From: Atrina japonica
Taxonomy: Eukaryota > Mollusca > Bivalvia > Pterioida > Pinnidae
Assembly: GCA_030159075.1 (NCBI GenBank)
Contig: BROG01000534.1
Location: 402,001 to 466,000 of the forward strand
Length of the DNA stretch: 64,000 nt
Direction: 5' to 3'
The translations under genes were made by a program, and so were the position numbers. The notes beneath the pieces are model-generated. The model was not told the DNA's origin. It did no database searches and worked only from the letters and a program-made list of their open reading frames with translations. This document shows, piece by piece, positions 23,062-31,475 of the stretch; the stretch's first letter is position 1, and each line of letters opens with the position of its first letter.

Positions 23062-25373
23062 CAAAGACAGAGACACACTAAAATTTCCCTTTTAAAGCAA
23101 CAGAGATATCAAATCTTGACTCCATCAATTTCATCAAAATTATATCAATAACACAAAGAAGAAAACATTACAAGTTATATGATCCAACTAACCTGAAGAT
23201 CCTTCTGGAACTGTTTCCACTCTTCCGATTCCTCTTGGTGTCTAGCTCTTAATTCTGACAATTCATTATCTCTTATAACTTTCTCTTGTTGTAATGTTTT
23301 CATTTCAACTTGAAGCTCGACCAGTTTTTTCGAATACTCTTTCTTTTCATCTAAATACTGGTCACAATCATGTTCTAGCTGCGAAATGTGCTCCCTCATT
23401 GATGTCATTTCTGAGTGGTAATCTGTCTTACCTTTCTCTAACCTTTCAATTTTAAATTCATAGTCACTGATTTGCGTTTTAGCATTGTTTTTGCAAACTT
23501 TTAGCTCGTCCTCCTTCTGATTCAACAGTTCTTGAAGGTTTGTAATTTCACACTGACCATGTAATAAACTTTCCTTCATATTTGCGAGCTTCTCTTCTAA
23601 CTTGTCTTTTTCTTGCCGTGTGTTGCGCATTAACTGTTCAACATCACTATGGCTATCCGATGCTTCACAATACTTCTCAAGTTCCTGGACTTTAGCTTTC
23701 TCATTTTCCAGCAAAGTTTTGTAATGATCTAACTCTATCTTGTCGTTAGCAATATTTGTTTTGCATTCTGCGATCAACTTTTCATCAGCCTCTTTTTCGG
23801 CTTTAACACTATTTAACTTGTCATCTAAAAGTTGTAACCTATCTCGCAAAGTGTCAGCAACATCCGATGTTTCACGCCTCTCCAATTCCAAAGTTTGGAA
23901 AGCATTTACTAACTCAACTTGTTTGTACAATAACTCTTCCCTTTCATCCTGAGCACCTTTGAGCAATTCCAGTAACTGTTGTTCTCTTTCCGATCTTTCC
24001 GGAAAATTTCCACTTATCAGTAAGGCCTTCAATTGTTCGATTTGTGTCCGACAGTGTTCCAGTTTCTCTGTTTGAGTACAGAGAGACTCTAGTAACACAT
24101 ATTTTTCATCATGTAATCTCTCATTTTCTGAATTTAACTCGTTCACATTACTTTGAAGGTCTCCTAACTCTTGTAACGTGGCTTGAAGTTCCTCATTGGT
24201 ACTATAATGTGTTTCTTCCATTTGTAGAATCCGCTCAGTTAAACAAGCCACCGATATTTCACTAAGAGCATCACTACTTTTGTTACTTCCCTTTTCCCAG
24301 TTTCCACAATCAAGGGAAAACATGGAAGGATGTTCAGGTGTTCCACATAGATCACCAAGGGACATTGCTGGCTCAGAGGCAGTAATGGATGTGGAAGGTT
24401 CAACATATTCACCAAATTGACTGCCAATAGATACCACACCTCTTGCACCATCCGTTGATAGACTATCACAACTTTTACTTTTTGGTATTTGACACCCACA
24501 TGAAGCAACATCTCCATTTTTGTTTGAGGATTTTCCTGCCAAGTTTTTCTGTTGTAACAAGGACAACTTTTCAGAGTCAGTAATTTGCTCCACAGGATAA
24601 CCTAGTTCTCTTAACTGTTCTTGTAGTAATTTGTTTTCTTTTCGCAGAAAGTCTAATTCGTCCTTCACATCATGTGACGGAATTTGTTCTTTTAATCTTT
24701 TAGTTTCATATCTGTATTTTTCTATTTCAGCTTTCCTATTTTCAGCAACCTGAATCAGCTCTGAAATTCGTGATTCCAAGCCTCTTTTATCTTTTTCAAA
24801 ATTTGCTAATAGTTCAGCATTATATGCCATCACATCTGCAGGAGCAGACGTTCGTTTCCTTGACGATTTTTCCTTACTTACATTATGAGTGCTATGTGCT
24901 CTTTTCATAGACTGCATTTTATTACTGTGTGTGCTTCGTGAGGACGATGAAGTCTTATCAATATTTTGCGTACTTGATGCCTTACGAATAGGAGTCAGTC
25001 CGCCAGATTTTACCGGCTTTGGTTTTAAAAAGCCACTCCCTTTATCTTTGTCTTTAACCAATAAATTTTCTTTATTACTAGACCCTATGTATTTGCTTGC
25101 TGGGTCTCTTTTAGGCAAGCCCAGACTGGACTTTGGTCTATGTTCAATATAAGTAGCTAGTTTCTTTTTCTGGTGACTAGAAAGATTTTCATGACTTTTA
25201 CTTAAATAAGTCTTTCCAAGGGGCGAACCCAGTGGTTTTGCAAACGTAGTACTTTTCTGTTGTTTGGTTAGAAAATTATCCGACCTGGACTCCTTCATAC
25301 CGGCCTGGCTGTTGACACTAACACCAGTGTTGGATGCCTTGACTGGGGTGGCCATTCTCTCTTGTTTTTTCAT
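11245..25373 (-). CDS. SPECC1L: Cytospin-A / SPECC1L orthologue, whole coding span (six coding exons)
   Basis: Cytospins are coiled-coil, calponin-homology proteins that link actin and microtubules and act in adhesion, cytokinesis and cell shape; that role is known for the family and inferred here. The coding exons on the minus strand are 25373-23193, 22512-21818, 18718-18595, 16778-16662, 14658-14596 and 11361-11245. All junctions are GT-AG and the phases agree (0, 2, 0, 0, 0), giving 1098 residues against 1117 in human. Residues 1-185 are basic and Ser-rich. Coiled coils cover roughly 188-257, 371-455 and 460-780. [12 protein letters not shown] (from 371) and ELQATLQEL (from 395) are close to the vertebrate cytospin core. 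The CH domain lies at about 985-1090, with [29 protein letters not shown] and [17 protein letters not shown]. The start ATG sits in GCCACCATG, a strong Kozak context. Nothing in the coding sequence looks broken. SPECC1 and SPECC1L cannot be told apart without a tree. Confidence 0.96.
11493..11887. mobile_element. MITE-1 copy split by a SINE
   Basis: The MITE-1 core (GAAAAACAATGAACTCTTCT, then CAATGATTTAGATCAGTCCA and AAGAGGTAAATAAG) continues on both sides of SINE copy 2 at 11542-11823. It lies in intron 5 of SPECC1L. Confidence 0.75.
11542..11823 (-). mobile_element. tRNA-derived SINE copy 2, divergent head
   Basis: Same body and tail as the other copies, inverted (ATTGTTGTTTAACCTCCCA, CTCATATGGAGACGTCACC). 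Its tRNA-like head is much changed (GCCGCCATGGTTCTGCAG, with box B GGGTTTGAGCC), suggesting another subfamily. A perfect 14-bp duplication TGAACTCTTCTGTA flanks it at 11528-11541 and 11824-11837. Confidence 0.9.
12036..14356. repeat. 54-bp minisatellite, about 43 copies, in SPECC1L intron 5
   Basis: The unit contains CTGTACAGTAATTCTTCATT, TCAGACCTCACATATTGTAA and CTGTAATTAACCCT. Variants (tagag/tacag/tgcag; aactg/aacgg; atatt/atgtt; 54 or 55 bp) mark units. Blocks at 12661-12840 and 13681-13860 are nearly identical at an offset of 1020 bp, and one truncated unit lies near 12918-12945. The 129-codon plus-strand frame at 13866-14255 is an artefact: 54 is divisible by 3 and it is antisense to the host gene. 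Confidence 0.97.
14596..14658 (-). CDS. SPECC1L: SPECC1L coding exon 5 (CH domain, residues 1040-1060)
   Basis: A 21-codon microexon-like segment, [20 protein letters not shown] plus L, with acceptor ATTTCAG|AGAAG and donor TTTTG|GTAAGG. Human has [20 protein letters not shown]. It is too short to be found by open-frame length and was placed by homology and splice sites. Confidence 0.95.
14882..15310. repeat. ~150-bp tandem repeat, about 3 units, in SPECC1L intron 4
   Basis: Units share GTAGGTCAGACCAGC-type starts, AGTACCCCAAAAG, CATCTAGGATACATGAGG and TGTGAAGTATGGTTCCAATC. An ATA microsatellite (about 14850-14876) precedes it. The minus-strand frame across it is a repeat artefact. Confidence 0.85.
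15519..15785. repeat. 265-bp dispersed repeat, copy 1
   Basis: Shares blocks such as AATAAAGCACAACATTAAAA, ACATAAGAGAGTATCCAGTG and ATGTGAATC with a full copy at 35391-35657 and a partial one at 33318-33397. Class unknown; no inverted ends seen. Confidence 0.75.
15880..16412. repeat. Dispersed repeat ending in caggtgagct, copy 1
   Basis: Matches 59341-59838 in order: AAAACA-AATGAATG block, AAAAATGAATGAAAAT, CATGCAGCAGTTCTGGA, CTGGATCCACCCCTGGGCC, TGGACGGACGATGGAC and the end CGGTGCAGGTGAGCT. Sits in SPECC1L intron 4. Class unknown, possibly a non-autonomous element. Confidence 0.75.
16662..16778 (-). CDS. SPECC1L: SPECC1L coding exon 4 (CH domain core, residues 1001-1039)
   Basis: The acceptor TTTACAG|GGAGTA and donor GACAAG|GTTAGT bound 39 codons: [20 protein letters not shown] then [19 protein letters not shown]. 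This is the most conserved block of the cytospin CH domain; human has [20 protein letters not shown] and TYLPAHIPYQEL. Enters and leaves in phase 0. Confidence 0.96.
17594..18600. repeat. 47-bp minisatellite, about 20 copies, abutting exon 3
   Basis: The unit contains CTACACTGGTCAGTGTAAAT and ATTTGGGTAGTATTCCTAGC; the period is 47 bp (18306 to 18353). It occupies the donor-side part of intron 3 and its last unit overlaps the exon 3 splice donor. A 147-bp MITE interrupts it at 17914-18060. Confidence 0.95.
17914..18060. mobile_element. 147-bp MITE (GGGGCC ends) inside the 47-bp array
   Basis: The ends GGGGCCTGTTTTACGAAAGG and CCTTTGGTAAAATGGGCCCC are inverted repeats; pairing continues through GTCCTAAATC to about 38 bp. 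The array continues on both sides. Target duplication is not clear. Confidence 0.85.
18595..18718 (-). CDS. SPECC1L: SPECC1L coding exon 3 (start of CH domain, residues 959-1000)
   Basis: It translates as [20 protein letters not shown] followed by [21 protein letters not shown]. The [13 protein letters not shown] motif opens the calponin-homology domain of cytospins. The acceptor is TTTAAAG|CC and the donor is ACAGT|GTAAGT. At 124 bp it enters in phase 2 and leaves in phase 0. The donor lies inside the outermost unit of the 47-bp satellite that fills much of intron 3. Confidence 0.94.
18985..19140. repeat. Fragment of the 'ttgggaa' repeat family
   Basis: TGGCACCTGGGCCTTTTGAA, then GAATTTTAAAAACATTT and CATTGTCATTTGACTTCAAT, is shared with 48895-49120 and, inverted, with 33126-33310. 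Lies in SPECC1L intron 2. Confidence 0.65.
19175..19630. repeat. 45-bp minisatellite, about 10 copies, in SPECC1L intron 2
   Basis: The unit contains TATTTTGGCCCTGTATAATA and GGGTAGAAAATCCCTGAAAT. The period of 45 bp leaves a 172-codon minus-strand frame (19662-19144) with a 15-residue repeat centred on [13 protein letters not shown]. The frame is in the sense of the host gene but reads as a repeat artefact. Confidence 0.95.
19691..21758. mobile_element. 2.07-kb pogo/Tigger-like element in SPECC1L intron 2
   Basis: The left end CAGTGGATTCCTCTTAATTG follows a TA (19689-19690). The right end is the near-complement (AATAAGTGGAATCTACTG), followed by TA (21759-21760). ATGCAATTAACAGGAAT-type motifs recur inside both ends. 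A minus frame at 21315-21052 has [16 protein letters not shown], which weakly recalls the CENP-B-like helix-turn-helix of pogo transposases; no catalytic domain is visible. Degenerate and non-coding. Confidence 0.65.
21818..22512 (-). CDS. SPECC1L: SPECC1L coding exon 2 (residues 728-959)
   Basis: The acceptor TATTTCAG|GTTGCC opens in phase 0 and continues the rod with [19 protein letters not shown], the counterpart of vertebrate AVVIANDI after DLQ. It includes [12 protein letters not shown] and [13 protein letters not shown], which align with conserved vertebrate motifs, then a Ser/Pro-rich linker up to about GPRRSSGV. I chose the donor AA|GTATGT at 21817-21816 over GGG|GTTAAG because it joins to exon 3 in phase 2 and makes an Asn codon. 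Length is 695 bp (231 codons plus 2 bases). Confidence 0.94.
22980..23060. repeat. CT then CA microsatellite in SPECC1L intron 1
   Basis: About 24 CT dinucleotides followed by about 10 CA dinucleotides. On the gene's sense strand it is a (TG)(AG) run within the 680-bp first coding intron. The 110- and 76-codon frames crossing it are low-complexity artefacts. Confidence 0.95.
23193..25373 (-). CDS. SPECC1L: SPECC1L coding exon 1 (residues 1-727)
   Basis: This exon encodes the low-complexity basic N-terminus and most of the coiled-coil rod. The frame opens at [10 protein letters not shown] in a GCCACCATG context and runs 727 codons to KQFQKDLQ, where the donor CAG|GTTAGT ends it; the five codons read beyond that are intron. 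[14 protein letters not shown] matches the vertebrate segment EESAEWRQFQADLQ. A 680-bp intron follows, holding the CT/CA microsatellite. An exon of more than 2 kb carrying the rod is consistent with the large central exon of vertebrate cytospins, from memory of the family. Confidence 0.96.
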
Positions 25374-25418
25374 GGTGGCATTCTATATTTCTGGTGTTCC
25401 GTAAAGGAAGTACATCAT
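25374..25418 (-). other. SPECC1L: 5' UTR part of SPECC1L exon 1 with upstream acceptor
   Basis: On the minus strand a T-rich tract followed by TTTCAG ends at 25419, a good 3' splice site, 45 nt before the ATG. This implies at least one further non-coding 5' exon at higher coordinates, which I could not locate. A SINE (25495-25779) sits only about 75 nt upstream of this acceptor. Confidence 0.6.
25383..25418 (-). promoter_or_regulatory. uORF in the SPECC1L 5' UTR
   Basis: The first exon segment after the acceptor TTTCAG (25419-25420) begins directly with ATGATG and reads MMYFLYGTPEI then TAG, stopping 7 nt upstream of the main start codon. Its first ATG is in a poor context, the main one in a strong context, so it could modestly tune translation. 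Whether it is in the mature mRNA depends on the inferred acceptor. Confidence 0.55.
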
Positions 25419-25494
25419 CTGAAACAATAAAAAAACAATTAATGAAATCCGACAAAAATCATGAGAAATTAAATACAAAGTTGGACAGGTACAA

Positions 25495-25779
25495 TGTTTG
25501 TTTGTTTATTGTTGTTTAACATCCCACTCAAGAATATTTCACTCATATGGAGACGTCACCAAATGCCGATGAAGGGCTTCAAATTTTGGCCTATGCTCGG
25601 CACTTACGGCCATTGAGCAGTGAGGGTTCTTTAACGTGCCGACACCTAATGTGACACGGGACCTCCAGTTTTTACTGTCTCATCCGAAAGACAGGAAACC
25701 AACCTGTCACCGGCGGGACTCGAACTCACGACCTCATGATCCAGAGTCGAGCGCGCTACTGACTGAGCCAGGCCGGCTC
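25495..25779 (-). mobile_element. tRNA-derived SINE copy 3, full length
   Basis: Inverted full copy with head GAGCCGGCCTGGCTCAGTCA and box B GAGTTCGAGTCCC read on minus. A perfect 13-bp duplication TGGACAGGTACAA flanks it at 25482-25494 and 25780-25792. It lies in the SPECC1L 5' UTR intron, about 75 nt from the coding-exon acceptor. The 89-codon plus frame here is the SINE. Confidence 0.93.
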
Positions 25780-25792
25780 TGGACAGGTACAA

Positions 25793-26753
25793 GAGATACA
25801 TTTGGCTTACAGAGTGCAGCATCTCATTGTTTCATACTTTCAAATAACGAAATAAAAAATTTATTCGATGTGACCTACCTAAAAATAAACCTGACTCTTA
25901 GGTAGTTTTGCTCACTTTTTTTTCTTATTTAAAAATTCTAAATATTGTACAATTCACATATCAAAATAAAAAATAAAAAATATGCCATGCCCCCCCCCCT
26001 AACAAACCGATTTCTAAAAGTACAGGTCTGGCACATTCAACATATAATATATTGATGCTGGCCTTATAATACTTACATGTATAACAACTCTTCTGTATTG
26101 TACATTTGAGCATTTATCAGCCATCAATTAAAATATAACTGACTGTGTACAATACATTGTTAGCCTCAAAAAGTAGATTGTAATCCATCCTAATTAGAAA
26201 ACACTTAACAGATGGTCACTACGTACAGGATGAACAGAAACTTTGTTGTTTGGAAACACAATTAGTCTGGTAAAATCTAATCTGACCTGTAACACATAGA
26301 TGATGGCTAAGAAAATCACAAGCTTTTCTGCTGGGAGAAACAATGTATTCCCATTGTATATTGTAAAGAAGAAGTAATTAAATATCCCTCATGAAGAATT
26401 AGAAATAAACATTATTATCCAAAACACAGTTGTCTTTCACACAGAAACTCCTTTGTTCAAATAACGAAATGCATCCAATGTAACTAGCCTTGTTAAACAT
26501 TACTACATAAGTAAAATCTTATTCTGTTGCCTTTACAATACAATGAAATTGACAGATTTATACCCAAGCTCTATAAGCCCTAGGGTAACACCTTAGATTG
26601 CTGTGAACATAATTACAGGTTAATCCATCAGTGTAGATGAGTGTATATAAGTACATAACAATTACTTACATAATAATGTGGATTGATACACTACACACAC
26701 AAGATAGTCCTCTAATTTGTGACCAATGGCCATTGATCTATCTCCTTGCCTAA
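25793..26753. other. 5' flank/intron of SPECC1L, nothing recognised
   Basis: AT-rich, with a C-run at about 25990. No promoter or non-coding exon could be assigned. Confidence 0.4.
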
Positions 26754-27473
26754 ACTAAGGGTCAAAAGGTCCTTATAAGACACATGAGTCCCTTGTCATA
26801 TCTACAAAATTCCTGACCAGGGCCTGTCACCATAAAACTTGAGAATTTACTTAAGTCTGAGAATATTCTCAACTTGGCCTGCTCAGCCAATCATATTTCA
26901 GGATAAGCCAAACTTGAGTAAAATTTTTTAGACTTAAGTTATTTTTAAGTTTTATGATGCCAGGCCCAGGGGTCAAAAGGTCCTTATAAGACACACGAGT
27001 CCCTGTCTTATCTACAAGACCCCCGACCAGGGGTAAAAGGTTCTTATACGACACATTTATAGTTCCTGTCATATCTACAAGACCCCTGACCAGGGGTAAA
27101 AGGTTCTTATACGACACATTTATAGTTCCTGTCATATCTACAAGACCCCCGACCAGGGGTAAAAGGTTCTTATAAGACACATTTATAGTCCCTGTAATAT
27201 CTACAAGACCCCTGACCAGAAATCAAAAGGTTCTCATAAGACACACTTATAGTTCCTGTCATATCTACAAGACCCCTGACCAGAAATCAAAAGGTTCTCA
27301 TAAGACACACTTATAGTCCCTGTCATATCTACAAGACCCCTGACCAGAAATCAAAAGGTTCTTATAAGACACATTTATAGTCTGTCATATCTACAAGACC
27401 CCTGACCAGGAGTAAAAGGTTCTTATAGGACACATTTGTAGTCCCTGTCATATCTACAAGACCCCTGACCATG
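26754..27473. repeat. ~63-bp minisatellite, interrupted by a MITE
   Basis: The unit contains GACCCCTGACCAGGGGTAAA, AGGTTCTTATAAGACACATT and GTCCCTGTCATATCTACAA. About nine units at 26968-27473 plus one unit left of the MITE at 26820-26967. CCCCTGACCAGGGG inside each unit is a short palindrome. Confidence 0.92.
26820..26967. mobile_element. 148-bp MITE (GGGCCTG ends) inside the 63-bp array
   Basis: Inverted ends GGGCCTGTCACCATAAAACT and AGTTTTATGATGCCAGGCCC; pairing goes on through acttgag and tttaagtc. The flanking array reads ...GACCA and AGGGGTC..., so the insertion split one unit. Confidence 0.85.
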
Positions 27474-27689
27474 GGGTCAAGAAATTCACAATTTTTGTAA
27501 GTTTGTTACTTACATGTACAAGTACCTAGAAAATGTAAACAGAATGAGCCAAGCAGATTTTTAGGAGCAGGGGTCAGGAAATAAACTTGAAACTACCTGT
27601 TTGACAGACACATGATAAAAAGTACTGCCATGGGTCAAAGATGGAAAACCACTTCTCTGACAGACACATGATGTGTGTGCTTGTGTGTG

Positions 27690-27740
<51 letters not shown>

Positions 27741-27766
27741 GAGAGAGAGAGAGAGAGAGAGACAGC
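27690..27766. repeat. GA microsatellite
   Basis: Two GA runs separated by GACAGACA. The three frames crossing it are low-complexity artefacts. Adjacent DNA at 27767-27860 is richer in CpG than the surroundings, but no exon can be assigned. Confidence 0.95.
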
Positions 27767-28123
27767 AGCGCTCTACAATGCGACCATTTTTTAGATTTTG
27801 GCGAGTGTTTATCCTCATTCAGTCGCCACATTGCGACCAGTTTTTTCCTCGAACCGGAAATCAAAGGTTTGTCCGTTTTCACTGTGAAATTACATTATAG
27901 AAATCATGGTCTGTTATGCGCTTAACAACAACCAATTTGGTTATTCAGTTTCGATAAACTAGAGCGTCTAACGCACGTGGATTACATATAAAAACACGTT
28001 GTTTCGACTTGAAATTTTCTTAACAGCACACGATGACATTTTTTTTCTCGGTCGAATTCATCAGAAGTATCATTAGACAGATTTAAACGATCTTGGTTAA
28101 GGAATACTGGAACAGTGTTATGG

Positions 28124-28224
28124 CTAGTGTTCGACTAGGCCGAACTTTCTGCCCCAATTTCGATTTTAATTTAAGCGATTTTAAGTGGTAAAATTGGCGC
28201 AGAAAGTTCGGCCTAGTGTTCGAC
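28124..28224. mobile_element. Small palindromic element 1 with 12-bp direct flanks
   Basis: Arms GGCCGAACTTTCTGC and GCAGAAAGTTCGGCC surround about 45 nt (also CCAATTT/AAATTGG). CTAGTGTTCGAC occurs directly at 28124-28135 and 28213-28224, a duplication-like flank. A degenerate relative is near 57847-57902. Confidence 0.75.
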
Positions 28225-28248
28225 GAGGAGGACAAGCAGACCACAGCC

Positions 28249-28332
28249 TAATTCCTTTGGGGATTCTATCGTGGCCGATTTATCGTGGGTCAACACAATA
28301 AAACGGCCGCGACAGAATCCCCAATGGGATTA
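28249..28332. mobile_element. Small palindromic element 2
   Basis: TAATTCCTTTGGGGATTCTA at 28249 pairs with GACAGAATCCCCAATGGGAT and TA ending at 28332. Arms of about 33 bp, loop of about 18 nt. Confidence 0.75.
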
Positions 28333-28358
28333 ACCACAGTCGGAACTGGAAATTAAAA

Positions 28359-28454
28359 TAGAGAGTCAAACACCCAATTGTTGGACAAACACCTATAAAT
28401 TAAAGAACTGTATAGGTGTTTGTCTGACAATCTGGTCACGGATGTTGGACTCTA
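28359..28454. mobile_element. Small palindromic element 3
   Basis: Left TAGAGAGTCAAACACC plus GGACAAACACCTATA; right TATAGGTGTTTGTCTGACAA and ATGTTGGACTCTA. Arms of about 40 bp with small gaps, TA at both ends. Confidence 0.7.
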
Positions 28455-28771
28455 GATTTTAACTTACAGACAAAATTTACAATTCTTGTGGGCAGTCTCT
28501 GTTTTGTAAATTCTGTCGAAAAGAAACTGGCGTTAAAAAATTTAAAAACAAGAGGTTGCCTCAATATTAGAACTACAAATATGAAAAATATAGGCATATA
28601 AACAGAACTGATAAAAAATACACAAAAAGTCAACATGCAGTTAATAACCTTGTTTTAAATGGATTGAAACAATAAAATGTTACATAAACTTAGAACATTA
28701 ATAATTTATTTCATTTCTATATTTTCATCCAGTGGATTTTTTAATAACACATGCACACACACACACACTGT

Positions 28772-28773
<2 letters not shown>

Positions 28774-28823
<50 letters not shown>

Positions 28824-28836
28824 CACATATATATAT
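28774..28836. repeat. TA microsatellite
   Basis: A run of (AT) with a short preceding CA run at 28755-28768. The 71-codon frame crossing it is an artefact. Confidence 0.95.
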
Positions 28837-29285
28837 TGGCGAGTAAAAGTTCCTGGCTGGCTAGTAAAATTTCTGGTTCACTGGCAAAATGAAGAGTGAA
28901 TTTTTTTAGTGTTGTAGAGCCCTGGACAGAGAGAGAGATTTTTTTTAAACTTTCAAAACTTACATGATATTTATGTAGATAGTATCAAAAACTACATATC
29001 AGTCATGTGCATTGTACACAGACATATATATTATCACATAATACACAGCATATTTTATCAACTTTGAACTTTTTCACTGCTGGTTCAGGAAGTGATTTAA
29101 GGAGATAATGTGACTTGGATTTAGTACAATGTAGGACACTGAAATTGATTCTCTTCATAACTATCTAGATATGATGCCACTACTTGTTTGAAGTACAATG
29201 CATGACATTGGAATTTGAAATTCTACACTCTTAAATATAATAAAGCACAATCTATTCTGTAAAGTTACAAAGTTGAACATCACTC

Positions 29286-29369
29286 ATAAACCTGTAAATA
29301 GAATGGACTCTCCTTTAAATCAATGACTTGGACCAGTCCAAAAGTGTCTTTAGGGGTGTATGAGTTTAT
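29286..29369. mobile_element. MITE-1 copy, 84 bp
   Basis: AATGGACTCTCCTTTAAATC, GACTTGGACCAGTCCAAAAG and CTTTAGGGGTGTATGAG match the family in order. Confidence 0.7.
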
Positions 29370-29557
29370 GAGTAGCTGATGACAACTTTTCCAGGTTGCT
29401 AAGTGAAGTAAAGGATCCAGATTTATCATGTTTCTATTTCTTTTACCTTGTTTCTTTTTTATATTAATTAAGAAAATTGAAATAGCATGAAGGATGCAAG
29501 GTCTCTAAAATGCTTCCATTTCATTTCTCTAAAAGATATAATCAAGGTATCAATTTA

Positions 29558-29732
29558 CAGTGAAACTTCTATATAATAACCGCCTTAGGGACACAAGAAA
29601 ACCAGTTTTTATAAGGTGGTCTTTATATAGAGGTTGATTTGTACACAAATGTTACTATTTGGGACAGCAAAAACAGTTTTTTATGAACAGGTGGTGTTTA
29701 TACACAGGTGGTCATTAAAGCAGGTTTCACTG
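29558..29732. mobile_element. 175-bp TA-flanked MITE (CAGTGAAAC ends), copy 1
   Basis: Left end CAGTGAAACTTCTATATAAT after TA (29556-29557); right end CAGGTTTCACTG before TA (29733-29734). The inside has CTTAGGGACACAAGAAAACC, GGTTGATTTGTACACAAATG and GGTGGTC. Related copies at 45854-46040 and 57326-57501. Ends and TA suggest a Tc1/mariner or pogo-type MITE. Confidence 0.8.
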
Positions 29733-29734
29733 TA

Positions 29735-30814
29735 TATTTTTTAATGAATTTATGGTCTATGTACAATGTATACAGTATATATAGGTATACAATGTATGTG
29801 TATTCTCTTACCATTTACAACAGACATATTGCAACAGGAAATTATCCTGTAAATAAACAAGAATCACACCCTAGGATGATCCTTGTGTAAAGTTCATATA
29901 TAATGCATTGTTATGTTGTTTTGATTTTTTTTACAAGCATTTCCTTGTGCGTACAAACATATCCAATTGCAGTGGTTAGCAAAATAGGATCATAAAAATA
30001 TCCTTTCTTTTATATAATCTATCCAAAAAAATATCCTGCCATTTAATACTTAATAATCTTATCCGATTGTAAAAATCAAGTCTGCACTGAACAACTCAAA
30101 CAGCAAAGGTACATGTATAAGTGAAACTGATCTGTTTGTAAGGGCAATCGGTTCGCTACTGCGGGTATTAAAAGATGACCATAGGCCTAAGGGTGATCCT
30201 CTGCATACATTGCTATCCTCCAACAGAGAATATCAAAGATACCAGAACATAATCCTGTTTATATAAAGATATTTTTTAAATCCAAATGTTCCACTCTATG
30301 TTTTAGTGATATTACCATGTATTCTTAACACTAAGAAATGTCAAAACACGAATATTATCAACAGAATACTATAGCCTGGTTACAATAACAAGTTCTGGTA
30401 TGGGTCAATATTGATTTTTGGTGCAGTAAAACGTAATTAATTATACATCTCCTTAAAGTGACAGTTGTAATTCAAAGACTAATCTTATCTGATTTTATCC
30501 AGGTATTTCTATACTAAAATCAGTGTCAATAAATTCACCTGTTTTACCTGTACTCAGTACACTGCAAGTAAACTAGGAAATCAGTTCCTTCTGAACTCTA
30601 TACTGAAATGTTTTATCATATCCTCCAGGTGGATACACATAACTGTTTCTTCCAATGTTCGCAGTTTTTTCCTTCATTTTAACGGGAAATGATTTCCTTG
30701 TCAACCCCCAGGGTATTAACAAACTACAAGCGCTATGACGTTACAATACAATTTATGATGTAGGGTGTCTGTGGCGTCTAGAATGCAGTGCATAATATCA
30801 AATTTTATAGATCT
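29735..30814. other. Intergenic, nothing recognised
   Basis: AT-rich without coding or repeat signal I can support. Confidence 0.4.
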
Positions 30815-30826
30815 ACAAATACATGT

Positions 30827-31022
30827 TCCTGTCCTTCAGATGAGAAAGTAAAAACCAAGGTCCCGTGTCACAGTAGGTGTTGGCACGCTAAAGAACCCTC
30901 ACTGCTCAATGGCCGTAAGTGCCAAGCATATAGGCCAAAATTTGAAGCCCTTCATCGGCATTTGGTGACTTCTCCATATGAGTGAAAGATTCTTGAGTGG
31001 GACGTTAAACAATAATAAACAA
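30827..31022 (+). mobile_element. tRNA-derived SINE copy 4, 5'-truncated
   Basis: Begins in the body at CCTGTCCTTCAGATGAGA, lacks the tRNA head, and ends in GACGTTAAACAATAATAAAC. A perfect 12-bp duplication ACAAATACATGT flanks it (30815-30826 and 31023-31034), so the truncation happened at insertion, as in LINE-driven retrotransposition. Confidence 0.92.
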
Positions 31023-31475
31023 ACAAATACATGTATTTAAAACATGGGAGAAAAATAATCAACCCCTACCTTGAGGGTATCACAAAAGAATCTCAAACCT
31101 TGGGATAAGATTGTTGAATGAAATTCAAGAATCTTACATTTGTTTCCTCAGATTAGTCTAATGTTCTAAACAATGGTTTGCCAGGTACAATTTAGCTTAG
31201 CTATTGTTTTTTCCTCCCTCCACATTAGTTGGCATTACAAACAAGACAAATGTAAATTTTTCAGTGAACAGATACACAAACAAATCAACAGATGTATTTC
31301 CCCCAACAAGTATAATACAATGGTAATTTTCAGAAAGAAATAAAAACTTACTTTCCTAAAATTTTCTTAAGATTCCAGTTTCCTTGGAAACCAACAAAAC
31401 CTTGCAATGGCTTATCTGTAACTGTGGATACCCACCAAACATACATTAACTGGCAGTTTTGGTGATATACTATAG

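Noticed and set aside
25636..25905. 89-codon plus-strand frame near SPECC1L start
   Set aside because: It is the antisense of SINE copy 3; the similar frame at 57147-57347 is SINE copy 6.
27574..27882. 102-codon minus frame beginning MKTDKPLISGSRKK
   Set aside because: The first part looks somewhat peptide-like, but most of the frame is a GA/CT microsatellite and no homologue or splice site is recognised.
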